DNA from: Bagarius yarrelli
Taxonomy: Eukaryota; Chordata; Actinopteri; Siluriformes; Sisoridae
Direction: 5' to 3'
Length of the DNA stretch: 64,000 nt
Assembly: GCA_005784505.1 (NCBI GenBank)
Contig: VCAZ01000001.1
Coordinates: forward strand, 274,501 to 338,500
Position 1 is the stretch's first letter. Each line of letters begins with the position of its first letter. Below the pieces are notes generated by a model. That model worked only from the letters and a program-made list of their open reading frames with translations. It did not search any database and was not told the DNA's origin. This document shows, one piece after another, positions 63,823 through 64,000 of the stretch. The position numbers and the translations under genes are program-made.

Positions 63823-64000
63823 CTACACACACAAACACACACACACCAAACATACATGCAGATAAGTACACAAACCACATACATGCCCACACACAATTAC
63901 ACAAACACATATACAAGAAAGGCATAAATATTAATGCACTCTTTGTTCTAAGGCTGATAAAACAGCTGTTGATCTATAATAAAATACGTTCTGGCAAGAG
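63823..64000 (-). other. SFMBT2 intron at the window edge
   Basis: CA/TG-rich intronic sequence directly upstream of the MBT4 acceptor. No further exon is visible before the edge. Confidence 0.6.

Overview
This is a 64 kb stretch of vertebrate nuclear DNA, almost certainly from a teleost fish and plausibly an ostariophysan (catfish- or characin-like; inference only). The evidence is split genes with GT-AG introns, abundant V-type tRNA-derived SINEs, Tc1-like, hAT-like and DIRS-type elements, and dense dinucleotide repeats. No bacterial, viral or CRISPR feature is present.

Layout. (1) 1-6.3 kb, plus strand: the 3' end of a gene whose terminal exon (5634-6130) encodes a single-pass membrane tail of the FRMD3/FRMD5 type; no FERM domain is visible upstream in the window. 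(2) 8.2-21.1 kb, plus strand: two copies of a lectin gene with two C-type-lectin domains. They are almost identical over 542 bp of coding sequence but diverge on both sides. The interval between them holds a 1.2 kb TC-rich tract, a decayed Tx1-clade LINE that starts at the edge of that tract, DIRS remnants and several SINEs. (3) 23.1-33.6 kb, minus strand: a complete coding set for protein kinase C theta (PRKCQ). I resolved 17 coding exons with consistent phases, giving 725 residues. (4) 33.6-50.1 kb: a long intergenic stretch with a CpG-rich, TATA-containing candidate promoter on the minus strand (about 37.55-37.67 kb) and a Tc1-like transposon carrying its own 14-bp minisatellite. (5) 50.1-64.0 kb, minus strand: the 3' part of SFMBT2, 11 coding exons giving 479 residues from the fourth MBT repeat through the SLED domain to the C-terminal SAM domain. 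One SFMBT2 intron holds a 3.2 kb array of an 11-bp minisatellite.

PRKCQ and SFMBT2 lie in the same order and orientation as in mammals, which supports both assignments. PRKCQ is the T-cell-enriched novel PKC. SFMBT2 is a Polycomb-type methyl-lysine reader. The genes are neighbours by conserved synteny and have no known common pathway. The lectin cluster on the PRKCQ 3' side departs from the mammalian neighbourhood.

I found nothing I would call a new biological system. The observations most worth checking are the splice-donor-like 11-bp array in the SFMBT2 intron, the lectin conversion tract, the LINE lying next to a TC microsatellite, the minisatellite nested in a Tc1 element, and a roughly 470-bp segment copied between two SFMBT2 introns with a 10-bp target-site duplication.
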